A program made the position numbers and the translations under genes. A DNA stretch of 57,233 bases from Deltaproteobacteria bacterium. GTDB taxonomy: Bacteria > Desulfobacterota > Desulfobulbia > Desulfobulbales > Desulfurivibrionaceae. The notes under the pieces were generated by a model. It searched no databases, was not told where the DNA came from, and saw only the letters and a list, made by a program, of their open reading frames with translations. This document shows positions 26,038 to 37,235 of this stretch, in pieces. How positions within the stretch are numbered: the first letter of the stretch is position 1; every line of letters starts with the position of its first letter. The DNA is taken from NCBI GenBank assembly GCA_021802775.1, contig JAJZRJ010000015.1, positions 1 to 57,233 of the forward strand. Reading direction: 5' to 3'.

Positions 26038-26064
26038 ACTATACCAGATTGGCCGGGGCGTCAA
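26038..26064 (-). promoter_or_regulatory. promoter of the AI-2E family gene
   Basis: Minus strand: TTGACG (26059-26064) and TATAGT (26038-26043), spaced 15 bases; shifting the -35 to TTTTGA gives 17. Leader about 40 bases. Confidence 0.55.
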
Positions 26065-26074
26065 AATAAGTTGT

Positions 26075-26102
26075 TTGAAGGCGGATAAGAATCCGCTATA
26101 GT
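26075..26102 (+). promoter_or_regulatory. promoter of the aminotransferase gene with spacer palindrome
   Basis: TTGAAG (26075-26080) and TATAGT (26097-26102) are separated by exactly 16 bases, and these 16 bases are a perfect palindrome GCGGAT-AAGA-ATCCGC. A repressor bound there would block RNA polymerase directly. Confidence 0.6.
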
Positions 26103-26183
26103 GTGTCTTTTTGGAGAAGGCACCGCGCCTCTGGCTTTTGGTGGGCGATGGGCGCAGGCGCAGGCAGCAGACAGGAAGGCATC

Positions 26184-27254
26184 ATGGAGATCACCATTCA
26201 CGAGGTTGCGGCGGCAGAGCGCAAACCCAGGCCTGATGGCACGGCGCTCGGCTTTGGTCAGCTATTCACCGACCACATGTTCGTCATGCCCTATGACGCG
26301 GTCAAAGGCGGCTGGCATGACCCAGAGGTGCGCCCCTACACCAACTTCTCTCTCGACCCGGCGGCGATGGTCTTCCATTATGGCCAGGCGATCTTCGAGG
26401 GGCTCAAGGCCTATCGCGGCGGCAACGGCGCGGTGCATCTCTTCCGGCCGACGGCAAACCTGGCACGGATGAACATCTCGGCCAGCCGGCTCTGCATGCC
26501 GGCCCTGCCGCTCGAAACGGCCCTGGCCGGGCTCAAGGCCCTGGTGCGCAGCGATGCGGATTGGGTGCCCTCGGCCCCCGGTGCCACGCTCTATATCCGG
26601 CCGACGATGGTCGCCACCGAGGCGGCTCTTGGGGTGCGGCCGGCCAAGCAGTATCTCTTCTTCATCATCATGAGCCCGGTGGGTGCCTACTACCCCGAAG
26701 GGTTCAATCCGGTGAAGATCTACGTGACCGACCAGTACGTGCGGGCGGTGCCGGGCGGGGTGGGCGCGGCCAAGGCCGCCGGCAACTACGCGGCGAGCAT
26801 CCGGGCCGCGGAAGAGGCCAAGAAGCAGGGCTTCACCCAGGTACTCTGGCTCGATGCCTGTGAGCGGCGCTATGTCGAGGAAGTCGGCACCATGAACATC
26901 TTTTTTGTCATCGGCGACGAGGTGATCACGCCGCCGCTGTCGGGCAGTATCCTGCCCGGTATCACCCGGGATTCGGCCCTGCGCCTGATTCGGGACTGGG
27001 GTTATCCGGTGGTGGAACGGCCGATCTCCATTGATGAGGTGTTGGAGGCCGGCGGTCGAGACACGCTCAAGGAGGCCTTCGGCACCGGTACCGCCGCGGT
27101 GATCTCGCCGGTCGGCGCCCTGCACTACCAGGGGCGGGACTGCGTCATCAACGGCGGCAAGACCGGAGCACTCTCTCAACGGCTGTTCGATGAACTGCAG
27201 GCCATTCAATATGGCCGTGCCAGGGACCCGTACGGTTGGGTCGAGACCCTGTAG
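26184..27254 (+). CDS. ilvE: branched-chain amino acid aminotransferase (class IV, long type)
   Basis: PLP enzyme that exchanges amino groups between glutamate and the keto acids of leucine, isoleucine and valine. The 356-residue length and sequence match the eukaryote-like BCAT type II. Seen: 'VFHYGQAIFEGLKAYRG', the PLP-Lys segment 'AAKAAGNYAASI', 'YVEEVGTMNIFFV', 'SGSILPGITRDSALRL' and 'GTGTAAVISPVG'. The ATG at 26184 has AGGAAGG; upstream in-frame starts run through the promoter. Single gene, 270 bases before groES, with no clear terminator between them. Confidence 0.92.
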   Translation: MEITIHEVAAAERKPRPDGTALGFGQLFTDHMFVMPYDAVKGGWHDPEVRPYTNFSLDPAAMVFHYGQAIFEGLKAYRGGNGAVHLFRPTANLARMNISASRLCMPALPLETALAGLKALVRSDADWVPSAPGATLYIRPTMVATEAALGVRPAKQYLFFIIMSPVGAYYPEGFNPVKIYVTDQYVRAVPGGVGAAKAAGNYAASIRAAEEAKKQGFTQVLWLDACERRYVEEVGTMNIFFVIGDEVITPPLSGSILPGITRDSALRLIRDWGYPVVERPISIDEVLEAGGRDTLKEAFGTGTAAVISPVGALHYQGRDCVINGGKTGALSQRLFDELQAIQYGRARDPYGWVETL

Positions 27255-27336
27255 GGTGGTGGCTTTTGGAGTTTCCTTGTGTAATCTGCTGAATTTTCTG
27301 CTGAATTTGTCGAATAAAAAATTAAGCTACCGCGCC

Positions 27337-27365
27337 TTGATTTTTTAAAATGCGGTACCTATTAT
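27337..27365 (+). promoter_or_regulatory. promoter of groES-groEL
   Basis: TTGATT (27337-27342), 17-base spacer, TATTAT (27360-27365). Transcription would start near 27371-27373, right at the foot of the structured leader. There is no CIRCE element (TTAGCACTC/GAGTGCTAA), so HrcA control of this promoter is not supported. Confidence 0.7.
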
Positions 27366-27366
27366 T

Positions 27367-27480
27367 TGGCCCAGTCTGGTAACGGCGCTTCTTCCTTTCG
27401 AGTGATGCGGCGACCAGCCGGACTGGGGGCTACCCCTGCAAACCATCCGCCGGATGCATGGCTACCGCCATTGCCGGCGA
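27367..27480 (+). promoter_or_regulatory. structured 5' leader of groES-groEL, unidentified
   Basis: The leader folds on paper into a closed domain: CCCAGTC (27370-27376) with GACTGGG (27421-27427), then TGGT (27377-27380) with ACCA (27413-27416), inner CGC/GCG pairs around a U-rich loop. Two more stem-loops follow, CATCC/GGATG (27444-27456) and ATGGC/GCCAT (27458-27471) with loop TACC. The SD sequence GGAGGTG lies about 40 bases further on. I could not match it to a riboswitch class; it may be a thermosensor, protein site or new RNA motif. The rest of 27255-27336 holds nothing I recognise. Confidence 0.5.
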
Positions 27481-27524
27481 TTTCCTAAAATCAACACAAT
27501 GCTAAAGAGAGATGGAGGTGTTCA

Positions 27525-27815
27525 ATGAAAATTCGTCCGTTGAATGATCGCATCCTGGTTCAGCGACTGGAGGGTGAGGAGAAAACCAAGGGTGGCATCA
27601 TCATCCCCGACACCGCCAAGGAGAAGCCGGCCGAGGGCAAGGTCGTTGCCGTGGGTAATGGCAAGCTCAACGACAAGGGCGACCGGGTGCCGGTGGAGGT
27701 CAAGGTGGGTGATCGCGTCCTCTTTTCCAAGTACGGCGGCACCGAGGTAAAGATCGAGGGCACGGAATACCTCATCATGCGCGAGGACGACATCCTCGGC
27801 GTGGTGGAGAAGTAA
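27525..27815 (+). CDS. groES: co-chaperonin GroES
   Basis: Ten-kDa lid of the GroEL folding chamber, forming a seven-membered dome in the cytoplasm. The 96-residue sequence is canonical: '[19 protein letters not shown]', the mobile loop '[17 protein letters not shown]' that docks onto GroEL, '[19 protein letters not shown]' and '[13 protein letters not shown]'. The ribosome site GGAGGTG is strong. groEL follows after 50 bases in the same operon. Control is probably through the promoter at 27337-27365 and the structured leader. Confidence 0.98.
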   Translation: MKIRPLNDRILVQRLEGEEKTKGGIIIPDTAKEKPAEGKVVAVGNGKLNDKGDRVPVEVKVGDRVLFSKYGGTEVKIEGTEYLIMREDDILGVVEK

Positions 27816-27862
27816 GCCTCATCCGAAACGCTAACCTAGAGAACCAGACGAAGGAGAACTGA

Positions 27863-29512
<1,650 letters not shown>

Positions 29513-29546
29513 GCCGCTGCGCCGATCCGTTTCGGTTCGTACATTT

Positions 29547-29584
29547 CAGAGAGCCTCCGCCGTGCTGGCGGGGGCTCTCTGTTT
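29547..29584 (+). terminator. terminator of groES-groEL
   Basis: AGAGAGCC..CCGCC pairs with GGCGG..GGCTCTCT around a short loop, followed by GTTTT. It is 35 bases after the groEL stop. Confidence 0.85.
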
Positions 29585-29739
29585 TGGCGAATCGGGGTGT
29601 GGCGGAAGGCTTGGCGCTGAGCGCTATTGATTAGGCGGCTTGACAAAGGGGAATGGGTATAGTAAGTAGTGGCATCTTAATTAAGTGATTAAGTGAATGT
29701 TTCCGTATAGATTAACCTTATTATCTAGGAGGAACTAGC

Positions 29740-30060
29740 ATGCCGACTTTAGAGCACAAGGGAAAGGTCTTCAACGTAGACGAGGACGGCTTCCTGACCC
29801 GCGGAATGGAAGAATGGAGCGAGGAGTGGGTTGAGTACGTGAAGGGCGTCGAGGGTATCGACAACCTGACCGACGAGCACCGCAAGGTAATCGACACCCT
29901 GCAGGAGTACTACAAGAAGAACGGTATTGCGCCGATGGTCCGCATCCTCTCCAAGGCCACCGGCTTCCCGCTGAAGCGCATCTACGAGCTGTTCCCGTCT
30001 GGTCCGGGCAAGGGCGCCTGCAAGATGGCGGGTCTGCCGAAGCCGACCGGCTGCGTGTGA
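29740..30060 (+). CDS. dsrC: dissimilatory sulfite reductase-associated protein DsrC
   Basis: Small cytoplasmic sulfur carrier that takes sulfite-level sulfur from DsrAB as a trisulfide and passes it to the membrane complex DsrMKJOP. The 106-residue protein has the family start 'YKVDEDGFL'-like 'FNVDEDGFLTR', 'WSEEWVEYV', 'APMVRILSKATGFPLKRIYELFP' and the C-terminal arm 'GPGKGACKMAGLPKPTGCV' with both redox cysteines ten residues apart. Having both Cys separates DsrC from TusE/RspA relatives. It has its own AGGAGGAAC site and terminator, and dsrAB are not nearby, as is usual in sulfate reducers. Upstream lies a direct repeat of TTAAGTGA near 29683-29698. Confidence 0.96.
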   Translation: MPTLEHKGKVFNVDEDGFLTRGMEEWSEEWVEYVKGVEGIDNLTDEHRKVIDTLQEYYKKNGIAPMVRILSKATGFPLKRIYELFPSGPGKGACKMAGLPKPTGCV

Positions 30061-30092
30061 TCGCATCCCCGTATCGTTTGGCTTTGCCAATG

Positions 30093-30131
30093 AAAAAAGG
30101 AAGAAGGTTTGTCCCCCTTCTTCCTTTTTTT
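30093..30131 (+). terminator. terminator of dsrC
   Basis: AAAAAAGGAAGAAGG and CCTTCTTCCTTTTTTT form a perfect 15-bp stem with an 8-base loop and a T-run: a textbook strong terminator, fitting a highly expressed single gene. Confidence 0.92.
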
Positions 30132-30182
30132 GTACCTGCGATCGCTGGGAACGGCCGGTGAAGCTGCCCGGCCACGGCTTGC

Positions 30183-30449
30183 CTAGAAGAGCATTTCCAG
30201 AAAACGCTGGTGGAATTCCGTGAGGTCGGCGTTGCACTCGCCGCAATAGAACTTGATCTCCCCCAGGATCTGGGACTCGTCGCCCTCCTGGGAAAAGCTG
30301 CCATCCTCGTTCTGGACGTAGCGGGTGGTGAGGACCACGCCGTCGGCCACCTCGAGGAAATCGCCGTCATTGCCGCAACGCGGGCACTTGATCCGCATGA
30401 CATTCTTTCGGGGCGCCTGGCGCCGTTCGTTTTCCCGTATCAGTTCCAT
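30183..30449 (-). CDS. small zinc-ribbon protein
   Basis: An 88-residue protein with two Cys pairs, 'CPRCGNDG' near residue 22 and 'YCGECNADL' near residue 69, separated by a beta-rich acidic part; this is a typical zinc ribbon. The N-terminus is basic ('ENERRQAPRKN'). AGGAA lies nine bases before the ATG. It sits 67 bases after the acylphosphatase gene on the same strand and may be the last gene of the tautomerase-ligA-acyP group. I do not recognise the family or function. Confidence 0.65.
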   Translation of the reverse strand: MELIRENERRQAPRKNVMRIKCPRCGNDGDFLEVADGVVLTTRYVQNEDGSFSQEGDESQILGEIKFYCGECNADLTEFHQRFLEMLF

Positions 30450-30516
30450 CTGCCCGATTCCTCGTACATCCTGGTTTGAAGAGCGGCCGCTACTTTACGC
30501 GACCAGGGCAGCGCTG

Positions 30517-30795
30517 TCAATAACGGATCGTAAAGCCGGCCGTTTTCCCTTGCGGCGCCTCATGCTGCACCGTGACCCGCCGGACCAGCGAGCGGGGGGC
30601 GCCACGATGGCACCAGGCGATCATTCGTTCCACCGCCGCCTCCTCTCCTTCGAAGAGCGCCTCCACCCCGCCATCGGGCCGGTTGCGCACCCAGCCGGCG
30701 AGTCCCAGCCGGAGCGCCTCCTCTTCCGTGTGTGCCCGGAAAGAGACCCCCTGCACCAGTCCCTCGATTTGTACCCGCACCCGTTGCCGTGCCAT
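30517..30795 (-). CDS. acyP: acylphosphatase
   Basis: Hydrolyses acyl phosphates such as carbamoyl phosphate and 1,3-bisphosphoglycerate. The 92-residue length is normal, and the active-site loop 'IEGLVQGVSFRAHTEEEA' contains the phosphate-binding Arg; the catalytic Asn lies in 'LAGWVRNRPDGGVEALFEG'. The ATG at 30795 has a GGAGGG site. The gene begins 13 bases after the ligA stop, so the two are probably co-transcribed, a chance or house-keeping pairing with no known functional link. Confidence 0.92.
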   Translation of the reverse strand: MARQRVRVQIEGLVQGVSFRAHTEEEALRLGLAGWVRNRPDGGVEALFEGEEAAVERMIAWCHRGAPRSLVRRVTVQHEAPQGKTAGFTIRY

Positions 30796-30808
30796 CTGGC
30801 CCTCCGTC

Positions 30809-33039
<2,231 letters not shown>

Positions 33040-33157
33040 ATCCCCTCCCTCTCATGGGTTGATTTTCCCCTACTATAGCGCAAACGCGACTAAAAAAGAA
33101 GGGCGGCCCGCAGCGGAAAATCTCCACTTTTGGACGGAGTTGGAATAGAGTGGGGCC

Positions 33158-33919
33158 ATGCTCGACCACAAACCCCTCATTCTGGTCACCAATGACGATG
33201 GCGTGCAGGCGCCGGGCATTGCCGCGCTCTTTGCCGCGATGCAGACCCTCGGCCAGGCGGTGATGATCGCGCCGGAGCAGGATGCCAGCGCCTCCAGCCA
33301 CTCGCTCACCATGAAGCGCCCCTTGCGGGTGCGGCAGCTGGCGCCGGAGGTCCATGCCATCGACGGCACGCCCACCGATTGCGTCACCATCGGCGTCAAG
33401 AAGCTCTTGCCCCGCAAGCCCGATCTGGTGGTCTCGGGCATCAACCCCGGCCCCAACCTCGGCGACGATGTCAACTACTCCGGCACCGTGGCCGCGGCCA
33501 AGGAGGGCACGCTCCTGGGGGTGCCGTCGTTCGCCGTTTCACTGGTGGCACAAAACGGTACCGTCCGCTATGAGGCGGCAGCCCGGTTTGCCGGCCAGCT
33601 CGCTGCTGCCATCCTCACGAATGGCCTGCCCAAGGACACCCTGTTCAACGTCAACGTGCCGGACCTGCCGGAACTCAACAGCGCCCGCTTCACCCGCCAG
33701 GGCCGGCGGCTCTACGACGACGCCATCAAGGAGACCTTCGACCCTTGGGGGAATCAGCATTACTGGATCGGCGGCGGCACGCCCTACTGGGACGAAGGGG
33801 TAGATACCGACGCCCAGGCGGTGCTGGCCGGGGTCATCTCCGTCACCCCGCTCCACATCGACCTCACCAACCACGAGGCCCTGGCCCGCCTTCGTGCCTC
33901 CTGGCCGTTCCCCCTGTGA
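33158..33919 (+). CDS. surE: 5'/3'-nucleotidase SurE
   Basis: Metal-dependent phosphatase on nucleoside monophosphates, linked to stationary-phase survival. The 253-residue protein begins with the signature 'ILVTNDDGVQAPGI' (Asp-Asp metal ligands), then 'APEQDASASSHSLT', 'DGTPTDCVTIGV', and the metal-binding Asn in 'VVSGINPGPNLGDDVNYSGTVAAA'. Its stop overlaps the start of birA (TGATG), so both are translated together. The gene is divergent from the tautomerase-ligA operon. Confidence 0.95.
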   Translation: MLDHKPLILVTNDDGVQAPGIAALFAAMQTLGQAVMIAPEQDASASSHSLTMKRPLRVRQLAPEVHAIDGTPTDCVTIGVKKLLPRKPDLVVSGINPGPNLGDDVNYSGTVAAAKEGTLLGVPSFAVSLVAQNGTVRYEAAARFAGQLAAAILTNGLPKDTLFNVNVPDLPELNSARFTRQGRRLYDDAIKETFDPWGNQHYWIGGGTPYWDEGVDTDAQAVLAGVISVTPLHIDLTNHEALARLRASWPFPL

Positions 33920-34773
33920 TGCACGATCCCCTCTGGCAGAGCATGCGGGATGATGGCGGGATTGCCGGCCATCCGGTCCGCTTTCTGGCGGCGACCGATT
34001 CGACCAACACGGTGGCCATGGCCCTGGCCCGTGAAGGCGCCCCACCCGGCACCCTGGTGGTGGCGGAGGGCCAGTCCGCCGGCCGGGGGCGTCTTGCCCG
34101 TCAGTGGCTCTCGCCGCCGGGCCGCGGCCTTTACGTCTCCTTCATCCTGCGGCCCACCCTGGAGTTGGCCGACCTGCCCAAGATCACCCTGGCGGCCGGG
34201 GTGGCCCTCTGCCGGGCCGTGGTCAGGGCCACCAATGTTGGGGTCCGGCTCAAGTGGCCCAACGATTTGCTGCTCCACGGGAAAAAATGCGGCGGCATCC
34301 TCGCCGAGACCTCGGGGCTCGTGGGTGATGGGCCGATGGCGGTGATCCTCGGCATCGGCATCAACGTGAACACGCCGCAGGCCTTTTTCCCGGCGGAATT
34401 AAACGACAAGGCCACCTCGCTGGCTGCGACGGCGGGTCGGGAGTTTATGCGCGGCCCGCTGCTGCTGGCGCTGGTGGAAGAAGTGGATGATGTGGTGCGG
34501 TTGCTGGAGAAGGGGGGCTTCGCGGAGATTCTGGCCGCCTGGCGGCAGCATGACGGGCTCACGGATCAACGCCTTACCTGGATTACCCCGCAAGGCGCGG
34601 TGGTGACCGGCATCTCCCTCGGACCTGATGAGGATGGGCGCCTCCACATCCGCGACGATGCCGGCACTGTCCACGAGGTGCTTTCCGGTGATCTTACCTT
34701 GGCTGCGGGCTGCTCGCCTTTCTGGCCCGCCGTTTCACCTACCACGATCACCAGGCCTGGCAGGCGGAACTAA
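33919..34773 (+). CDS. birA: biotin-[acetyl-CoA-carboxylase] ligase (no DNA-binding domain)
   Basis: Activates biotin as biotinyl-AMP and attaches it to biotin-dependent carboxylase carriers. The 284-residue protein has 'TDSTNTVAMALAREG', the biotinyl-AMP loop 'GQSAGRGRLARQWLSPPG', 'KWPNDLLLHGKKCGGILAE' with the catalytic Lys, and an SH3-like C-terminus ('GTVHEVLSGDLTL'). It lacks the N-terminal helix-turn-helix of the bifunctional E. coli BirA, so it should not repress transcription. The last 20 residues read into the out-of-frame start of a dead pseudouridine synthase gene, so the original stop may have been lost. bioA lies 11 kb downstream. Confidence 0.92.
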   Translation: MHDPLWQSMRDDGGIAGHPVRFLAATDSTNTVAMALAREGAPPGTLVVAEGQSAGRGRLARQWLSPPGRGLYVSFILRPTLELADLPKITLAAGVALCRAVVRATNVGVRLKWPNDLLLHGKKCGGILAETSGLVGDGPMAVILGIGINVNTPQAFFPAELNDKATSLAATAGREFMRGPLLLALVEEVDDVVRLLEKGGFAEILAAWRQHDGLTDQRLTWITPQGAVVTGISLGPDEDGRLHIRDDAGTVHEVLSGDLTLAAGCSPFWPAVSPTTITRPGRRN

Positions 34774-35393
34774 CGGCCGGCCGCGGGCTGCTGAACAACG
34801 CGCCAGCCACCGCCGAGGCCCTGCTGGCCGGGGGCGACGAACTCGTCTATCAACCACCCGCCCTGGTGGAGCCAAACGTGGCCACCGAGTATTCGCCGGT
34901 GTATGAGGTGTATGAAGACGATGACCTGCTGGTGATCGTCGAGGGAGAATTCCCGCCGCACGAAGTCGCGGCAACCGGCTGGCTGGGACCGGGACCCGGC
35001 CGGCAGCGTGCGCAAGAAGATGCGCTTTGATCCGGAGCAGACGCTACTCGGAGCCAAGCTCTGCACCACATATTTCACGCGGCTGAAAAGTGACAGCGGC
35101 CTGAGCCTGCTTCGTGCCTGCCCGTTCACCGGCCGCGGCCATCAGATCCGCGCCACCTTGCTGGCCCTGGGTTTCCCCGTGGCGGGCGACAAACTCTATG
35201 GCGTGGACGCAACACTTTTTCTCCGCTTCATCAGCGACCAACTCACCAGCAATGACTGGCTGCGCCTGCGCATCCCGCGTCAGGCGCTCCATGCGAGCCG
35301 ACTCACCATCAACCATCCTGCCACGGGCGAGGCCACCACTTTCGTGGCGTCGCTGCCGTCTAGCCTGGAAAACCCGCTGATCACGAAAAACAA
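34704..35393 (+). pseudogene. dead RluA-family pseudouridine synthase
   Basis: One frame (34707-35030) gives the N-terminal S4-like part: 'LLAFLARRFTYHDHQAW', 'LLNNAPATAEALLAGGDELVY', 'VYEDDDLLVI'. This is joined directly to a late segment 'VEGEFPPHE'. The next frame (from about 35000) gives the C-terminal half: 'SVRKKMRFDPEQ', 'CPFTGRGHQIRATLLALGFPVAGDKLYG'. About 100 residues are missing between, including the catalytic HRLDxxTSG loop, and there is a frameshift near 34990-35010. The deletion proves inactivation regardless of the frameshift. The end runs into the terminator at 35392. Confidence 0.88.
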
Positions 35394-35440
35394 AAAGGAT
35401 GGAGTCACCATCCGCGGTCACTCCATCCTTTCATTTTTTT
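35392..35440. terminator. bidirectional terminator
   Basis: AAAGGATGGAGT and ACTCCATCCTTT form a perfect 12-bp stem with a 14-base loop that contains a second CACCATCC-like echo. T7 follows on the plus strand and a T-rich run on the minus strand, so it can end the birA/pseudogene message and the histone-like gene. Confidence 0.85.
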
Positions 35441-35490
35441 GCCGTCCTCCTGCGAACGCAGGCAGCACGACACGCACGAAGAGGCGCTAG

Positions 35491-35823
35491 TTAGATCGCC
35501 TTTTTCGCCGCCACAACAGCCTTCTTGGCCGGGGCTTTCTTCGCTGCGGTGGTCTTCCTGGCAGCGGGCGCCTTCTTGGCCGGGGCTTTCTTCGCTGCGG
35601 TGGTCTTCTTGGCAGCGGTCGCCTTCTTGGCCGGAGCCTTCTTCGCCGTGGTCTTCTTGGCGGCAGTCGCCTTCTTGGCCGGGGCCTTCTTCGCTGCGGT
35701 GGTCTTCTTGGCAGCGGTTGCCTTCTTCGCCGGGGCGGCCTTCTTCACCGTCTTCTTCGCCGTGGTCTTTTTCGCCGGGGCCTTCTTTGCCGCGGGTTTG
35801 GCGACCGTGGTTTTTTCTACCAT
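35491..35823 (-). CDS. histone H1-like Lys/Ala-rich protein
   Basis: A 110-residue protein made almost wholly of Ala, Lys, Thr and Pro, in repeating units of the type 'KKATAAKKTTAAKKAPA'. It resembles the C-terminal tail of eukaryotic histone H1 and the bacterial AlgP/HC-like DNA-binding proteins, and should bind and compact DNA. The ATG at 35823 has AGGAGA. The DNA is correspondingly repetitive (units of 'GCCTTCTTGGCC'), so copy number may vary between strains by slippage. It is a lone gene with an AT-rich region upstream. Confidence 0.8.
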   Translation of the reverse strand: MVEKTTVAKPAAKKAPAKKTTAKKTVKKAAPAKKATAAKKTTAAKKAPAKKATAAKKTTAKKAPAKKATAAKKTTAAKKAPAKKAPAARKTTAAKKAPAKKAVVAAKKAI

Positions 35824-36028
35824 CTCTCTTTCTCCTCTTGCTAATGTTGTTCTGTGAATTTCACGGTCCAACAGCTACTCCCTTACCCCTTCTACAAAAA
35901 CTCTATCATAAAAAAAAGTATATTGACAAATTTACCTGCGTAATTTTGCATTTTTTTTCGGGTGTCGATCCCCGCGCACCACGCAAGCGCATATTCCGCG
36001 GAGAAAATTTTTCATCGCCCTGAGCCAT

Positions 36029-36053
36029 CAATCCCTTGTGGCACAAGGGATTG
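36029..36053. terminator. perfect hairpin downstream of dus
   Basis: CAATCCCTTGT / ACAAGGGATTG, an 11-bp perfect stem with a 3-base loop, 30 bases beyond the dus stop. No T-run on either strand, so function as terminator is uncertain. The rest of 35872-36082 is AT-rich and holds the likely promoter of the histone-like gene, with TTGTCA near 35930 on the minus strand. Confidence 0.45.
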
Positions 36054-36082
36054 CTAGCATTGCCTCTCGCGCCGGCATGCGC

Positions 36083-37069
36083 TCACTCCTGCCCTTCGCC
36101 ATCGTTGCCAAAATTTTCCAGACGTTCGGCAAACAGCGCAAGCGTTCGACTGCGCAGCAACTGCCGCACTGGCCGCTCACTCGCCGACTCGCGCACCTGG
36201 CAGAGCACTTCTTTCATCTTGCACAATACCTGCTGATCACCGCAAAACAATTCCTGATAGCGCGAGAGCAACGCCTGCAGATAGCGGTACAACTGGATGC
36301 GGCGGGTGGCGGCATCAATCTCGACCGGGGCGTTACCGCGCAGTCGTTCAAATAAAAACGGATCGTTGATGGCGCCGCGACCGAGCATCAGCCCGGCGGC
36401 ATGGGTCTCGGCGAGCACCCGATGACCATCGGCGGCGGTGAAGATATCGCCGTTGGCAATGACCGGCAACCTTGTGCGGCGGACCACCTCGGTGGTGATC
36501 CGATGGTCCGCCTGGCCGGCGTAGCGCTGCTTGACGGTGCGGGGATGGATGATGAGGAAATCGATACCGCACTCTTCGAAGAGCGGCAGCAGAGTGAAAA
36601 GTTCGGCGGGATCGGTAAAACCGGCACGGGCCTTCACCGAAAAAGTGCCGCGGATCGCGGCGCGCAGGCCGCAAAGAATCGGCGCCAGCCGTCCCGGATC
36701 GCGCAACATCCCGCCGCCGCAGGCGTTGCCGGTCATGCGGCCGTATGGACAACCGAGGTTGATGTTGAGATGCGTTGCCCCCAACTCCTGCACGGTGACG
36801 GCGGCAGTAAGCAGCGCCTGAATATCGCTGCCGATGAGTTGCACCACCAGCGGCACCTGACTGGTGCTGCTCGTCACCTCCTGACGATCGTTGCCGGAGA
36901 TGTTTTTGCGGGCGCTGGCCTTGACCCGGACGAATTCGGTGAAGACCGCATCGGGCCGCACCTGTTCGATGAACAGGCCTCGCAGAGCGCGGTTGGTGAG
37001 GCCCTGCATCGGCGCCAGCATCAACGGCACACTGCCTGGTTGCCACGGCAGCCTAGTGGATGCGGTCAT
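36083..37069 (-). CDS. tRNA-dihydrouridine synthase
   Basis: FMN-dependent reduction of uridine in tRNA D-loops. The 328-residue protein shows 'LMLAPMQGLTNRALR' (FMN-binding start), 'HLNINLGCPYGRMTGNACGGGML' with the catalytic Cys of the GCP motif, 'FSVKARAGF', 'LIIHPRTVKQRYAGQADHR' and 'PVIANGDIFTAADGHRVLAETHAAGLMLGRGAINDPFLF', followed by the helical C-terminal domain. The GGGG after the catalytic segment is like DusC-type proteins, but the exact target uridine cannot be assigned. AAGGCGGGG precedes the ATG. It follows the RluA-type gene on the same strand at 55 bases. Confidence 0.9.
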   Translation of the reverse strand: MTASTRLPWQPGSVPLMLAPMQGLTNRALRGLFIEQVRPDAVFTEFVRVKASARKNISGNDRQEVTSSTSQVPLVVQLIGSDIQALLTAAVTVQELGATHLNINLGCPYGRMTGNACGGGMLRDPGRLAPILCGLRAAIRGTFSVKARAGFTDPAELFTLLPLFEECGIDFLIIHPRTVKQRYAGQADHRITTEVVRRTRLPVIANGDIFTAADGHRVLAETHAAGLMLGRGAINDPFLFERLRGNAPVEIDAATRRIQLYRYLQALLSRYQELFCGDQQVLCKMKEVLCQVRESASERPVRQLLRSRTLALFAERLENFGNDGEGQE

Positions 37070-37124
37070 CCCCGCCTTTCCGGATCATGCATCCTGCCAC
37101 CAAAATCAGCGGAAAAAAACCGGA

Positions 37125-37235
37125 TCAGCCCCGGCTCTTCTCCGCCTTCTTCGCCTTTTTCTCCGCCCGTTTTTCCTTGATGGATTTGGCCGGGGCCTTC
37201 TTGGTTTCCTTCTTGCTGTCCTGTGCCTTGCTCAT
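37125..37235 (-). CDS. nested small basic protein (36 residues)
   Basis: Inside the 3' end of the RluA-type gene, in the same frame, GAAGGAG (37244-37250) lies 8 bases before the ATG at 37235. The peptide starts 'MSKAQDSKKETKKAPAKS' and ends 'AEKKAKKAEKSRG', nearly all charged. I recall similar free-standing Lys-rich small proteins in related anaerobes, but have no family name. It could be translated alone, as the tail of the synthase, or both. What is seen is the ribosome site; separate expression is inference. Confidence 0.5.
   Translation of the reverse strand: MSKAQDSKKETKKAPAKSIKEKRAEKKAKKAEKSRG

Noticed and set aside
27300..27370. CIRCE/HrcA operator before groESL
   Set aside because: No TTAGCACTC-N9-GAGTGCTAA; only a partial GAGTG at 27400.
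27367..27480. Cyclic di-GMP (GEMM) riboswitch in the groES leader
   Set aside because: GCAAACCATCC recalls the 5' half of a GEMM helix, but the second conserved block (ACGCAAAGCC) and the tetraloop/receptor pair are absent.
29642..29670. TTGACA/TATAGT promoter of dsrC
   Set aside because: The boxes are only 12 bases apart, too close for a sigma70 promoter as drawn.
35491..35823. CRISPR-like or tandem-repeat array
   Set aside because: The repeats are codon repeats of a Lys/Ala-rich protein in one open frame, without spacers.
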